Positions 32,611 through 44,121 of a stretch of 64,000 nucleotides of DNA are shown here, piece by piece; the stretch's first letter is position 1; the number at the start of each line of letters is the position of its first letter. Origin of the DNA: Neckera pumila (lineage: Eukaryota; Streptophyta; Bryopsida; Hypnales; Neckeraceae). The stretch lies in NCBI GenBank assembly GCA_963969595.1, contig OZ018417.1:1118501-1182500 (forward strand), read 5' to 3'. A model generated the notes under the pieces. That model searched no databases and had not been told where the DNA came from. It was given only the letters and a program-made list of their open reading frames with translations. The position numbers and the translations under genes were made by a program.

Positions 32611-34617
32611 CAATATCAGGATTCCTTGAATCTTAGGTTATACTTTCTCAGTCTGCGAGACCTTCTTCATTTCGTTTTTTCTAGGGTTCAAATGCGTCAA
32701 CATCCTCCCCAGTGTGGCACGCACTTGAAATTGAGCCTCGCACATATGATCCCACTTGAGAATCGGCTTTGCCTGACTATGAATGTAATGTAATGAAGCC
32801 TAAAAGCTTCCATGGAAGCATCTGATCGTGGTCTCTATTGTTAACTTGTCTCACTACGTAAGTTCTTGTTGGATCTTGTCGGGAGTCCAAAGGAGATTTC
32901 TGGGGGTTCATACATTTTTGGAATATCATATGAATAAATTATGAATTCTCAAAGTGCTGAAAATTGACACATTTAAAATAGTTAAATGTGTATAGCTTAA
33001 TTTTTTTCCTTAATTTGGGTGATCTTTGAAACAAAATGTCTAAGATGCAAGTTAGCAAGTATTTGGGGATATGGTATGAATAAAATATGAATTATTAAAG
33101 TTTTCATTGTTAGTAGGTAAATCTAAATCTCACATTTAGATAGAGTACATTTTAGAAAGGAATCTATGAACATTGCTTGTAGAGGAGTCTCTCAATTTTG
33201 GATAAGGTATGTCCATCTATAATCAACATTGTCCAAATTCCGACACCTACATTTAACAAAAAATGAATTTTTTCCTAAAATATTGATTATGCAAGATGTA
33301 CACAATCTAAACATGAATGTCTATGAAAGTCTGGTATTGGTTCTTTGTACACCTAGAGACAATATTTTGAAAATTCATAACTTATTTTTAGGATGTCCAA
33401 ATAAAGCATACTAAAAATGTATGGGAATGCTAATAAGATTTGATAAAAATAATTTATGTTTGATACCAATAACTATGCTCAATTGTAATTATTGTCCCAT
33501 ATATTATCAACTTTATTTCATTCACTTTAAAAAAGAGTCAAAAGCTAAAATAACAAGCTCTAGAAATTAAGGACAATTTATCACAATAAAATTAGAACAA
33601 TATTGATTAATAAAAAAATCCTAATTTGTTTGCATTTCAATTCTTCATTTTTGTTTGTCAATTCTACTATATGTATTTTTTCTAATTGTTGACTTTCAAA
33701 TATGCACGTCTTCTAAGTAGAAAGAAACCAAAAAGGACAACTTCAATCCATGAATAAAAAATTCCAACTTAGAATAGTGCTATTAACTAAACCATGTGAA
33801 TGCATTTTCAACATAAAAGAACACATGTAACCTAGCAAATGTTTGGCAATACCAATATTTGATTCAAAATGTCAAAAAGTTTAAAAATCCTTTTGGTGAT
33901 AAGCATATGGATGAAAACCAAATCCCAAATCTATAAGAGTCTCCTACAATTCACTACTAAGGTAGAACAACCCAATGTCATCAATCATCCAATTCCAACA
34001 TCCATATTGGACCTTCCCATTTGCATCAATCACCCACCCATTACCACAAACCTTTAGCATCATGACAATGCAATTGGGGAGGGGACACATCAACAGTGTA
34101 GTTTAGCATGGGTCTACCCACACTTTACCACTTTAGTCCCATCAAACTTTGAAAAAATCACAGAAATTTCATTTCTTGTCGGAAGTCTTGATTCTACTTG
34201 CAAATAGCTTCTCTCAAACTTCACGATCTTTGAAAAGGTGAGTTGACAAACAACTTCTCCAAGGTAACTAGATAGCAAATCTTCTTGATAATAGGCATGC
34301 TTACCTTATGTCGTTTGCTTGGACAACTTCATATGATTTCTTCCTACATTTGTTGACAATTTTTTTTATGAAACTGAATTACTGCCTGACAAGCCACTGT
34401 CAAAATGCCATGGGTCGTTGTGTCAGCTGTGGCGTGTTGAAAGACAGAAACCACCACATGCCCAATCACACTTTTCCAGGCAGAGTAACAATATTTAAAA
34501 CGCCATCATAGTTTCTTGGCAGTGAACGGGTAGCTCATTACAACTAAAAGCTAACTCGAAGTGATTGCCACTTCAAAAACAATCCATTCTCTCAGTTGTA
34601 CCTTGGCTTGTACATGA
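32611..34617. other. AT-rich intergenic region, nothing recognised
   Basis: No gene, RNA or clear repeat was found. It lies between the putative gene's first exon and the 3' end of the cystathionine beta-lyase gene. Confidence 0.5.
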
Positions 34618-37600
34618 TTATTTCATTTCAAAAAACTCCTTGGTGTAGATGCCGGTTGACATGCTGTTGTTATACTTGGGAGCAGCCCTTAGAGCCTGGT
34701 CAAGATCGGCAATCAAATCATCCACATCTTCAATACCAACCTGCACAAAACCATGCACACGGTGATCATGCAAAATAAAATCAATAAGAGTTCTAAGTTG
34801 GATCTTTTGGCTTCTAGAAGAGGTTTTGTTTATCCAAATTGAGAGTAAACTACGAACCGTCTTAAGACAATCACGTATTGCAACCCACAGCTGTGTTCGT
34901 AACATACCGAAATGCGAATGAGGTCTTCAGTCAGGCCACGAGCCTCCCGAACATTCCCAGGTATGCTAGCGTGCGACATGAAGCATGGCAGACTAATCAA
35001 CGACTTCACACTCCCTGCCACATTCACAAGAGAGAATTAAGCATAGAAACAGTTTTCATCTGAACACTAGGAATCTTAGAGAGCCAACCAATAACCATTG
35101 TAGAATGAAGTAACAAAATTAAATCATAATCAAGGAATCAAGGAACGGGTCAGACAAGAGACCGAAGCTCACGGTGATGCTGAACAGTTTGGTTTGCTCC
35201 ACAACGTGCTTAGATACCGCTAAAGATCCAGTGTTGAAGCTGAAAACGGAGCCCGCACCCTTAGACTGCAATGAACCAGACAATTTCATGTTTAGCCAAA
35301 TCTCTGCAGGTCTCGTGGAAACAACATACAAGCTCGCAATCGCGAGCTTGCCCACTAGAAGTGAATGGTGCTAGCCAATCATGAAAAAATGCCCATGTAG
35401 ACAAACCTGTGAGTAATGCAGGTCACGACCAGTGTGCTTAGGTAGACCAGCATAATTTACGCGAGTGACTAGTGGATGCTTCACCAAATACTCGGCAATC
35501 TTCTGAGCATTGGCCTGTTCATAGAAAGTGAACACAAGCTCAATAACAAAAGCAAAGTGATAGTTACAGAAGGTCGTCATCAAAAAGGTACAGTAATATT
35601 GAGCTTGAAACATCACCTCAAGGCTGTCAATAGACTGCTTCTTCCTAGGTTTTTGTGCTCCACTAGAAAAAATACCAGAAAGAGGTTTTCGTTCAATTTA
35701 CCACTAACTTACAGTGTCTTGAAGCAAAGGAAATTCTGATTCATACTGCAATCCGAATACTTCAACTTCAAAATACTACAGTATATGCAAACTTCTTAAA
35801 GCAATCGAGTACAAAGAGTCCAAGTTTCATACCTGTTGTTTCTCAACTCTGAGAGCCATCGTCTTTATGCCACGTAAACATAGCCAGCAATCGAAGGGTG
35901 AGAGTCCTGTTCCCTCAGCATTTTGCAAAAAGTAAACCTCTTTCGCCAGACTGCAGCCCACTTACATTTTCAGTCCCATTGCCAGGACAGGCGAAGGATA
36001 CACTGAAATCTTCCATGAATGTTTATGTTTAGATAATTTCATGGTGAATTGAGAAATGTGAGTGTCAAGTACTTGGGTGTCAAAAAAATGTGAAGCATAC
36101 CTTTCTCCCTTGACAGCGAGAACTCCAGCCATTACATCACTGTGTCCTGCAATAAACTTCGTTGCAGAATGCATTACGATATCTGTACATGGAACTCAAA
36201 ATTAGATTCAAGTAAGCCTTCTATGTCCTCAACACTACAACCATCAGAGGGCACACAGAATTACAGATGACCTGGTTCATAGCTAACATGAACACTCACA
36301 CCAACAGTCTCTCAAAGATAACAGTGTGAGACTTTAATCACAAGCCTTATGTTACATTATTTACCAAAACTGGGATTGAGCTTGTACAAAATCATGATGC
36401 ATCAAACATAGAGAATTGAATGCGCCTGATGTGGCTAGGTCCAGAGTCCTCACCAGCACCAAGACTTAGAGGTTTTGAAAGAACTGGCGACATTATGCTG
36501 TTGTCAACAATAACTAGTGCGCCATGCTCGTGCGCAATTTTAGAGATCTCCTGAACATTTGAAAAGGTTTGCAAATAGGATTGTCAATAATTGGCCGTGT
36601 TTCAACAAAATGTTTCCAAACTAAAGTAAGCTAAATAATGCAGCAATTGCAAATCCGAGTCATCTGTTTGCTCATCAACATCTCGTTCAGGTCATCCAAA
36701 AAGGAGCTTGCAAAACCTCACTAGTTTATACTAGAAGAAAAAGACAACGCTGTCCAAGAGAATAATAACAGTAAATCACCCGGATGTCAGAAATCATTTG
36801 GCGCGGGTTGGTGGGACTCTCAAGCCAGACGATTCTGGTTTTAGGTCCAACAGCTGCTCTCACTGCATCCAAGTCGCCAGTATCTATTCGCCTGGGGAAA
36901 ACCCTCAAAGTCTTTTCACTCATAACCTCAAGAAGTTCAAGAAATTCTGGATTAATTAAAAATAGTGAATCCATGTTTTACATCTTATTTGGGATGACCA
37001 AAAATCACAAAGATCTCCACCCAGTTCAAGAATTTCGACATCATCCAAACCTTTGCATAACTCAACTATTTGCGCATACTCAGCAGGGGATCCAGAAATT
37101 GGGTAAAGATGTCATAGAGCTGTACTTACTTGACTACCAAACCGGACTTTGGAGATATTTGAGAGAGAAGGCGATCTGACCCGCCATATATATCATCACC
37201 GGCAACAATCTCTTGACCTTATCACAGTCAAACGAGGGCCTGACTTGAGGAATGGAAAAAAAGAAGGGAAGAAGAACAGTAGACAAGGAAGCCAATTGAC
37301 ATAGCCACCAGAAGTCGCCCGGTTCACAATGTAGTGACTTAGAATTTATACTGACCTGCTTCAGCAAGACGACTGACAGTTGCTAGAGCTGCCATTCCTG
37401 AAGTAAAGCAAAATGCCCGATCGGCACCTTCTAGCTTTGCTAACGTTCTGCGGAAAGAGCAGGAGAGGGTCAATGTTATGCCAGAGAAGATCTCCGATTT
37501 AGCAGCAGAAACATGGTATATTTCAATCCTACGAACCAGCTATGTACCACTCGTAGGTAGAGGGAAAAAAACGAGTAGACGTGCCTTTCCAGAGCATCCC

Positions 37601-38301
37601 TGGTGGGATTTCCACTTCGCGTATAATCATAAGGACCACCTTCTGTTGCTGATGGCTGCAATCATGCTCCCGAAATAATCAATAAATCAACATATTCAAT
37701 ATCTCCTTTGGAAATAAAGATAAATAGACCAAAGACAAGACCTTGGATGCCAAGGGAGATGTTTGCAAATTACTAGGTTCACCTGTTTAAAAGTGGCTGT
37801 TTGATACAAAGGTGTGCTAAGAGCACCGTATGGATCGAAAGAATTATCTAATTGCTGAAGCTGAGTGGAAACGTGGAGCTCTCCTTCTGGTCCAGTGCAC
37901 AGTTCAATTTTCCTCCATCAGCAGTATAAATTTTTTTAAGTAAGTGCGCTTCCATCGCAAGATACACACATGAGAGAACATTCAGGATTAATTTCATGCT
38001 AAGAAGAAACTACCAAGAAAAAATCGACTAGAGTCGAAGACAAACACAAGGGAACTTCGAGACGACCTGCAGGGACATCATCGTTCCATGTGGCATCTCC
38101 TTCAGCTACTTCCCCCGCGCTGGTAGACATTGCCCTCGTTGCAAAATTTAAAGTTGATGCTGGAATCTTGAAAGTACTTGCAGACTCTCGGAAACTGATT
38201 GTAGCTAGTCTTGATTTTAATGGAAAACTCGCGGAACGAGCTGACGACTGCATGAACAGAAGTCTCACATTCAGATCACTTGAGTAATCCGTTCTCACCA
38301 T
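34618..38301 (-). CDS. CBL: Cystathionine beta-lyase, plastid type, 13 exons
   Basis: It cleaves cystathionine to homocysteine, pyruvate and ammonia in plastid methionine synthesis, using pyridoxal phosphate. Exons (minus): 38301-38067, 37886-37783, 37655-37585, 37447-37356, 37217-37130, 36891-36780, 36550-36454, 36182-36101, 35950-35833, 35514-35407, 35265-35163, 35014-34908, 34740-34618; total 1440 nt, 479 aa. Seen: a Ser/Arg-rich N-terminus like a plastid transit peptide, STPLYQTATFKQ, YDYTRSGNPTRDALE, CFTSGMAAL, VWLESPTNPR, the cofactor lysine in HSATKFIAGHSD (about K275), SPFDCWLCLRGIKT and MSHASIP. These match cystathionine beta-lyase better than cystathionine gamma-synthase. The intron after exon 3 needs a GC donor (AG/GCACGT). 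A later start at 38253 is possible. Confidence 0.95.
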
Positions 38302-38823
38302 ACATTCAAGGTTGTGAAACCAAATAATCCATTATCTTCCAATGCCTCGAGACACAGATTTCCATCATAAAATCCTTAAACCCTAAGCCCTGCACCGTCG
38401 AACTCCTAGCTCGACAAGAAACGGGAGAAGAATGTCTCCTGCGAAAAATGGACATTTCGCACCAGAACAACTCCGCCAAACTAGCTATACAATCCACTCA
38501 ACTGCGCCATTTTCCAGTGAGGACAACAGACCAGGATTTCACGAACATGTTCTAAAGGTAAGAAGTATGTGTCCCTCGCGAATTCCACCACAAGGTTTAA
38601 TGATACAAAGAAAAGCGCTCAGATCACCTCCATCCACAAAGAAACTCCAATGTACCACGGCGAAGGGAATTCGCACCATTTCGGTCGAAAAAGCACTCTA
38701 GAAAGCATAGAAAAGCACCTGAGAAGACAGTAATTCAGAGGAAGAGAACGAAACGCTTCCGAGATTCAGTTTCGTGCCGAGAGTGAACGCTGCGAGAGCG
38801 CTTGTAGCTGTGGCGACATGCTC

Positions 38824-38850
38824 CGCCATCGCCATCGCCATCGCCATCGC
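38824..38850. repeat. Hexanucleotide repeat (GCCATC)n upstream of cystathionine beta-lyase
   Basis: GCCATC is repeated about four and a half times. It lies about 520 bases upstream of the cystathionine beta-lyase start codon, in its leader or promoter. The open frames over it are low-complexity and not supported as genes. Confidence 0.8.
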
Positions 38851-39064
38851 TGCTTCTCCTCGTCTTCTCTGTTTTGCTTACAGCAGTCACTCTCGATTTC
38901 ATGGGGCGGCTTGTGACCTGGATGACATTCATCCAGATTCACATACATTCATCCTGAGTGCACGAAGTCCTGCATGCGGGAAATTTCTCGTTGAACGAGG
39001 TAGTTACAGATGCGATAAAAAAACTTTGTTCGCCTCGGTGTTAGGGGTGATGTTTGCAGTGTGA

Positions 39065-40401
39065 ATCTAGTCTAGAAGAAGGTCTAAATTCATTCCTAAG
39101 GTCTTTAGTAACAATACTCTTTAACACCAAGTGTAAACATACCCTTATGTTATGCAATTCTTAGATTCTGCATATTGTTTGGTGGGCTATTTCAAGGAAG
39201 TAGAATGAGCATATTTTTTTTAACACTTCAACACAAGTATCCTTGTGTCCTTGTGTTGGATTTTTGCACATTTTTACTTATATCTTTGAGCAAATATATT
39301 ATTTAAATCAATTTCATCACATTGGACAAAAAAAAAAGTCATCTTTTAAAGATTTAAGACTTACTTTGAATAAAGGAGAAGGTATTTGGATGAAGCATTA
39401 GTCTGAAGCACTCTATTCATCATCTAAAATGTAAATATTGTAGTTATCTGTCTAGAGAGGCCTGAGTTAGGTTCCTCTGCCAATTACCCAACTTTATGAT
39501 GGGTTTTAATGCATTGTTGAGAAAATGATTTGTTATTAAGTCTTGTTAGGTTACAATACTTCAATTTAAATACCTCAAATTTTAAAACATTCATCCATTT
39601 GATAAGTAAATCATTGTTAGAATGAACAACCTTATCCTCCAAAGGACATTGAACAATATTTGCCCTCGTAGTGTTTAATGAGTAGTTTAGGAATCAAAGA
39701 TATGATTTGAAGATGCAAAAAAGTTCCAATTGCTTGAGTTCTTTTCTAAACTATAAAAGTATCAATGCTGCATAAAAACGCATTGTTGAAAAAATGAATT
39801 ATTATTAAAATGTTGCATAAAATTTATGATATTGTGGAATTTGTTCTATAAAATGCAATACTATAAAATGTTGTCCTCATAGAATAGGCAAAAATGGTGC
39901 AATTCCATATGTTATCACGGCATAGAACGTAAAAGGTAGGTTCAATCACTTGCAAATTTTTGCATTGCATAGATATGTTAGTTGTAAGAGTTGCCATACA
40001 TCTGCTTTTGCAATAAACATTGCATAAAAATGTGGTAAATTGTTTATACAACAACTGGATCTAAAAACACCATACAATGTAAGTCAAGTGGTTCACACAC
40101 GGAAGTTAGTAATGTCTTAGTATTTCAATGTATCTCTATATAACATCATGTGCTTGAATACATTACACTATGTTTCACCAAAAATAAATATACATATCCA
40201 TATAAAAGGCTATAGAATACACCTTGCAACCTCAAATTTCTTTCTAAAAAATGAATAATCTGCATTGATCTACGGTGCAATTATTTTTAGATCACATCAT
40301 TATCTAATACGGTTTGTCATTTGCCTTGCAAAATATGGATTTTGGCATATTCAAGGACTCTGCTGGTTTTCCATTTCCTTTAGGGGTTAAATTATTGTTT
40401 C
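39065..40401. other. AT-rich spacer with an orphan right end of a TTAA-type element
   Basis: No gene was found. At 40376-40390 CCTTTAGGGG + TTAA is a right terminus of the TTAA family, with no left partner seen upstream. Confidence 0.5.
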
Positions 40402-40594
40402 TTAATTCCTAAATGACCAAACAACATTCTTTAGTAACGTAGCTAATTTGGGGTAGTTTACTAAGCATAGAATTTTTATTTTTTTATTTGAAATTTTCAC
40501 ACAATGTGTAGTCAAAAAAGTAACTCTGAGACACAACAATTTTCATAACTTTTGAATATATGGTAAAAAATTATTGTATGATATGTACTTTTCT

Positions 40595-40596
<2 letters not shown>

Positions 40597-40635
<39 letters not shown>
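40597..40635. repeat. (AT)n microsatellite
   Basis: An uninterrupted AT run of 39 bases inside the subfamily A element. Confidence 0.95.
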
Positions 40636-40636
<1 letters not shown>

Positions 40637-40755
40637 GTGGAAAGCTTTATATCCTTCTATTTTTATTAACAAGATGAAAGTTATGAAAGTTATGAGGGTT
40701 AAAATGCAAGTAGTTATGAAATCTCTATTCTAAAATAAATTATGAACTCCTCTGT

Positions 40756-42221
40756 TTAATCCCTAAAGGACCAAATGATTGTGAATGTACGTAGGTGATC
40801 TTGGGTAGGTGCATGTGAAGCCATTTTTTAACAAATGTTCTTCAAATTTTGACATTAGGTATAAACATGTGCCTCCTTATTGAGAGTATAACTTTTTCCT
40901 AATTGGGTATCCGGATAAAAAATTATGCTACTTGGACTTTAATCCCTAAAGGACCAAGGCCTTTTTCTACCAAAAAACTCTCAAAACTACCATTTCTGCA
41001 GCAAAGAGTAAAAAAATTTAAAATTGTTTCTTTTGCACATCTAATCATAGGATCTTATACCTAACTAGTATGAGAATGTGTGGAAAAAGTTTTAGAATTT
41101 TTGACCGCACAGATTGCAAGATATCTGCGTTTGAAGTGAAAAAAAACAAGTTTTCCAATACATAGATGGACTAGATTTTTTGACTTTGAACATTTTTAAC
41201 TTAAATTTTTTGCACTATAGAGTTTTGAACTTTAAATCTTTCTAGTGGAGAATTGAGTTGAGAATCTATGGGAAAAAAATTCAAAAAAACTTAATTTTCA
41301 TTCTTAAAAAAATTGTTAAGTAGAAGTAGGTACAAGATAGAAGGAAAATCTAAAATATTAATATCTTTTAGATGGAATTAAAATGCACTAATCCAAATGT
41401 TGAGATTGTTCTAGCTCAAAAACTGAACCATGTGGAACTTTTTTTTTGAAAAATTGCAAAAATTGCATTCCGAAATGAATCCTACAAGTTATTTTTTCAA
41501 CTAATTGCCCGAAAAACAAGATTGTCCATAACTTTCTCATAAAAAATCCAAATGAAATGGATCAAAGCTTCCCAAATAGATAAAAATATAATTTATAAGG
41601 AAAAAGACTCAAAAAATTAATTAATTTTTTTGCAGAATTTTTTGTTTGCCCCTTCTCCTCTATTTTGAGCTTATTTGGGCACAACTTTTTTTCCCAGGCA
41701 CCGATTGAAAAAAAATTATATTACCGCAAAGCTTATCAGTTTTTCTATCTCCAAAAAAAGTTTCAAAAAATCATGATAAAAATTTAGCCTATAGGTACCT
41801 GCCCAAAATCACATTTGTTCCCCAAATGGACAATGGTCCTTTAGGGATTAAGGGCAGCCTAGGCAAGTTTGAGCAACATGTGCAAAACTCCTCTTATAAT
41901 ATTGAAATTTGGCAAGTATGTAATTTGCATGATACAAGATTAAAATGTTAAAGAAAATAATCATATATAGTTTTAAAATATAATTTTAGGAGGAGTTAAA
42001 GTCCAATGGTCCTATTAGATAAGATAAAAAAAAACTTTTCTTTTACCTTCAAACGTTGTAGTCTTTCAATATGTCCAGTTAAAGTTTTGATAGTTTTGTA
42101 CAAATTTGTATAGTTGAATTTTGAAAAAAACTTCTTTTTTTCATTTTTTTATCACCACCCTAAAAAGTAGCAATTTTCACAATTTTGTGTCCAAAATGTG
42201 CCTTTGTCCTTTAGGAATTAA
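40756..42221 (+). mobile_element. TTAA-flanked element, middle layer of the nest
   Basis: Ends: TTAA (40756-40759) + TCCCTAAAGGACCAAATG and TTTGTCCTTTAGGA + A/TTAA (42218-42221). The short interior matches neither A nor B by eye. A complete subfamily B copy (40939-41851) is inserted in it. Confidence 0.75.
40939..41851 (+). mobile_element. TTAA-flanked TIR element, subfamily B, innermost
   Basis: Ends: TTAA (40939-40942) + TCCCTAAAGGACCAAGGCC and GGTCCTTTAGGGA + TTAA (41848-41851), 905 bases. It is close to the copy at 12264-13184 throughout. Confidence 0.92.
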
Positions 42222-42236
42222 CTCAATTTTCAATCT

Positions 42237-42930
42237 TTTTGGGAAGTTTTTGCAAAAAGCACTCGTCTTTTTTTTTGTTCCCTTGGACAAGTGGTTTTTG
42301 GCTCACAGCTTATGCAGCATATATCCATTTTTCTACAAAATTTGAAATGAAGGTACTTATACTATAGTAGTTGTAGACATTGAGTAATTTTTTCTAATTT
42401 TTTTCAATTATTTGCTATTTTTAAATTGTCCCCAATTGGATATCTACCTTAGTCATTTTGAGGAGAATTGGTACTACTTTAATCTAAAACTGAACATTTG
42501 AAGGTCAAAATTAGAATATCAAGACTTCTATTAAAATTATACAAGCCAACAAAGATATTTTCTAAAATTAATAAAGTGTCAACCTTCTACTTGTGTTTTA
42601 AATGAACTACCTTTGCGCAAGTGTACTCAACACATTTTTTCCCCCAAAGATGCAAATGGTTGAAAAGGAGTATCTTCAAATTAGAAAAAATGAATTTTTT
42701 TGCTATTTATAAAAAAAAAGGTTTAAAAGCATCTTTTTTTTCTATCACGCTTTTTTGGTGCATAACTTATAGAGGTAAATTTTTTTATTCCTGAATTTTC
42801 ACTCACTTAATATTTTTAATGCTTCACAAATTATATATTTTTATTTCATTTAAAAAAAAGCTATTCCAAAAGTCGCAACAATCAATGAAATAGGCCTTTT
42901 TTTAGACAAAAACAACATATATTTCTTCCA
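42237..42930. mobile_element. Relative of the CTAG-flanked element, reverse orientation
   Basis: Matches 13448-14475 in reverse, with shared phrases such as GTCCCCAATTGGATATCTACC against its counterpart near 14270 and ATTTCATTTAAAAAAAAGC near 42850. It lacks the CATTAG-family insertion present in the other copy. The borders are approximate. Confidence 0.6.
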
Positions 42931-43090
42931 ATGACTTTAGAATAGAATAAAACCATTGGATGTAGATTGCTTATGACAACATTAATACCATTGGAATTGG
43001 AATTTTTCAGTTCTACAACTAAATTCTTATCAATTTAGGATTTATACTCCATTTCTTTCTAATTATTATTTTTTTCAAGCATGAATATGA

Positions 43091-44121
43091 TATGTTTTTT
43101 CTTAAATATTTTGTATGTATTCCTAACTTATTTCTTCAATGTATTATAGAGCATTGCGAGTTTTAGGATAACAAATTTCAATTGTTCAAAATAAGGTATG
43201 GATTTTTAGTACCTAAATTCTCAAGTTTGGTAAGTTATATGCGCCTAAAAAAAGTGTTGTCTTTGATTTATATTTTCATAATTTATTTAACTTCAATATT
43301 TTAATTATTATTTCTAATTATATTCTTAATTTCAAATTTTAATATTCAATTATTATTTACATAAAATATATTTTTGAACCAAATTACATATCAAAAATGT
43401 ATATGTATAAGAAATTCACACTTTAAATGCTCTAATTTGAAATATTTGATGCAATTATAGGCTTCAGAAATCACACAAACAAATTCTTTTCTAATGAAAT
43501 ATTTTCAACAAAAAAGTTTTTTTTATTAATCTTCTAATATTTATAAACATGAATAAGTCTTTGCATTGATCATTAAATTTGAAACTTGAATTTTTAAATA
43601 CCACTTTAATCCACTCAAAAGATGTGACTGTTAAAGATTACATTACTAACAACTCTATCTTCTTTGATAGACCTAATAAGTAAAAATTGCAAACATTTTT
43701 TAATTATAGTACATAGAGTTAAAAGAGTTTATAATGTATAATTCAAAGTTTTGATATTGATAACACGAGTAGATTGAATATTGTCTTTGTAAAAAAAATG
43801 TAGGCAGAAATAAAATATATTGTATGCATTGTATATCATTATTCAATGTAATATGAATTTATATTTTGATTATGGCAATGATTTCAATGAAAATTAGAAA
43901 TACAAAAATTTCAATCAAAGAGTATAATATTGAATTAATTTTGAATGGTTATTTAAGCTCAAATCATTGTTTCATTAAATAAATACCAATGATAAATTAG
44001 TACGTTAAATTTTACAAATACAAATGAAAAATGTGATGAAATATTTTATCTTTACTTCATTGAATTATTTTTGAATTATTAGGCACTTAAATAGAAATTG
44101 AAGAGAGTTTCAAAATTTTAA
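43091..44121. other. Very AT-rich region upstream of the kelch-like gene
   Basis: No features are supported. It may contain the promoter or upstream exons of the gene at 44122; acceptor-like TTACAG sequences lie at about 44132-44137 and 44162-44167, inside the start of that frame. Confidence 0.4.

Larger units (their letters stand above)
40402..43090 (-). mobile_element. TTAA-type element, subfamily A, broken by two insertions
   Basis: The left end is TTAA (40402-40405) + TTCCTAAATGACC. The subfamily A sequence in reverse runs to about 40755, stops at an inserted element (40756-42221), continues briefly (CTCAATTTTCAATCTTTTT, about 42222-42240), stops again at the block 42237-42930, and resumes (ATTGGATGTAGATTGCTTATGACAACATTA) to about 43090, where it fades. 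The other terminus is not seen. An (AT)n run lies at 40597-40635. Confidence 0.75.

Noticed and set aside
38774..39064. 96-codon plus-strand frame starting with an Ala-Ile repeat
   Set aside because: It is the translation of the GCCATC microsatellite in the leader of cystathionine beta-lyase; no homology is recognised.
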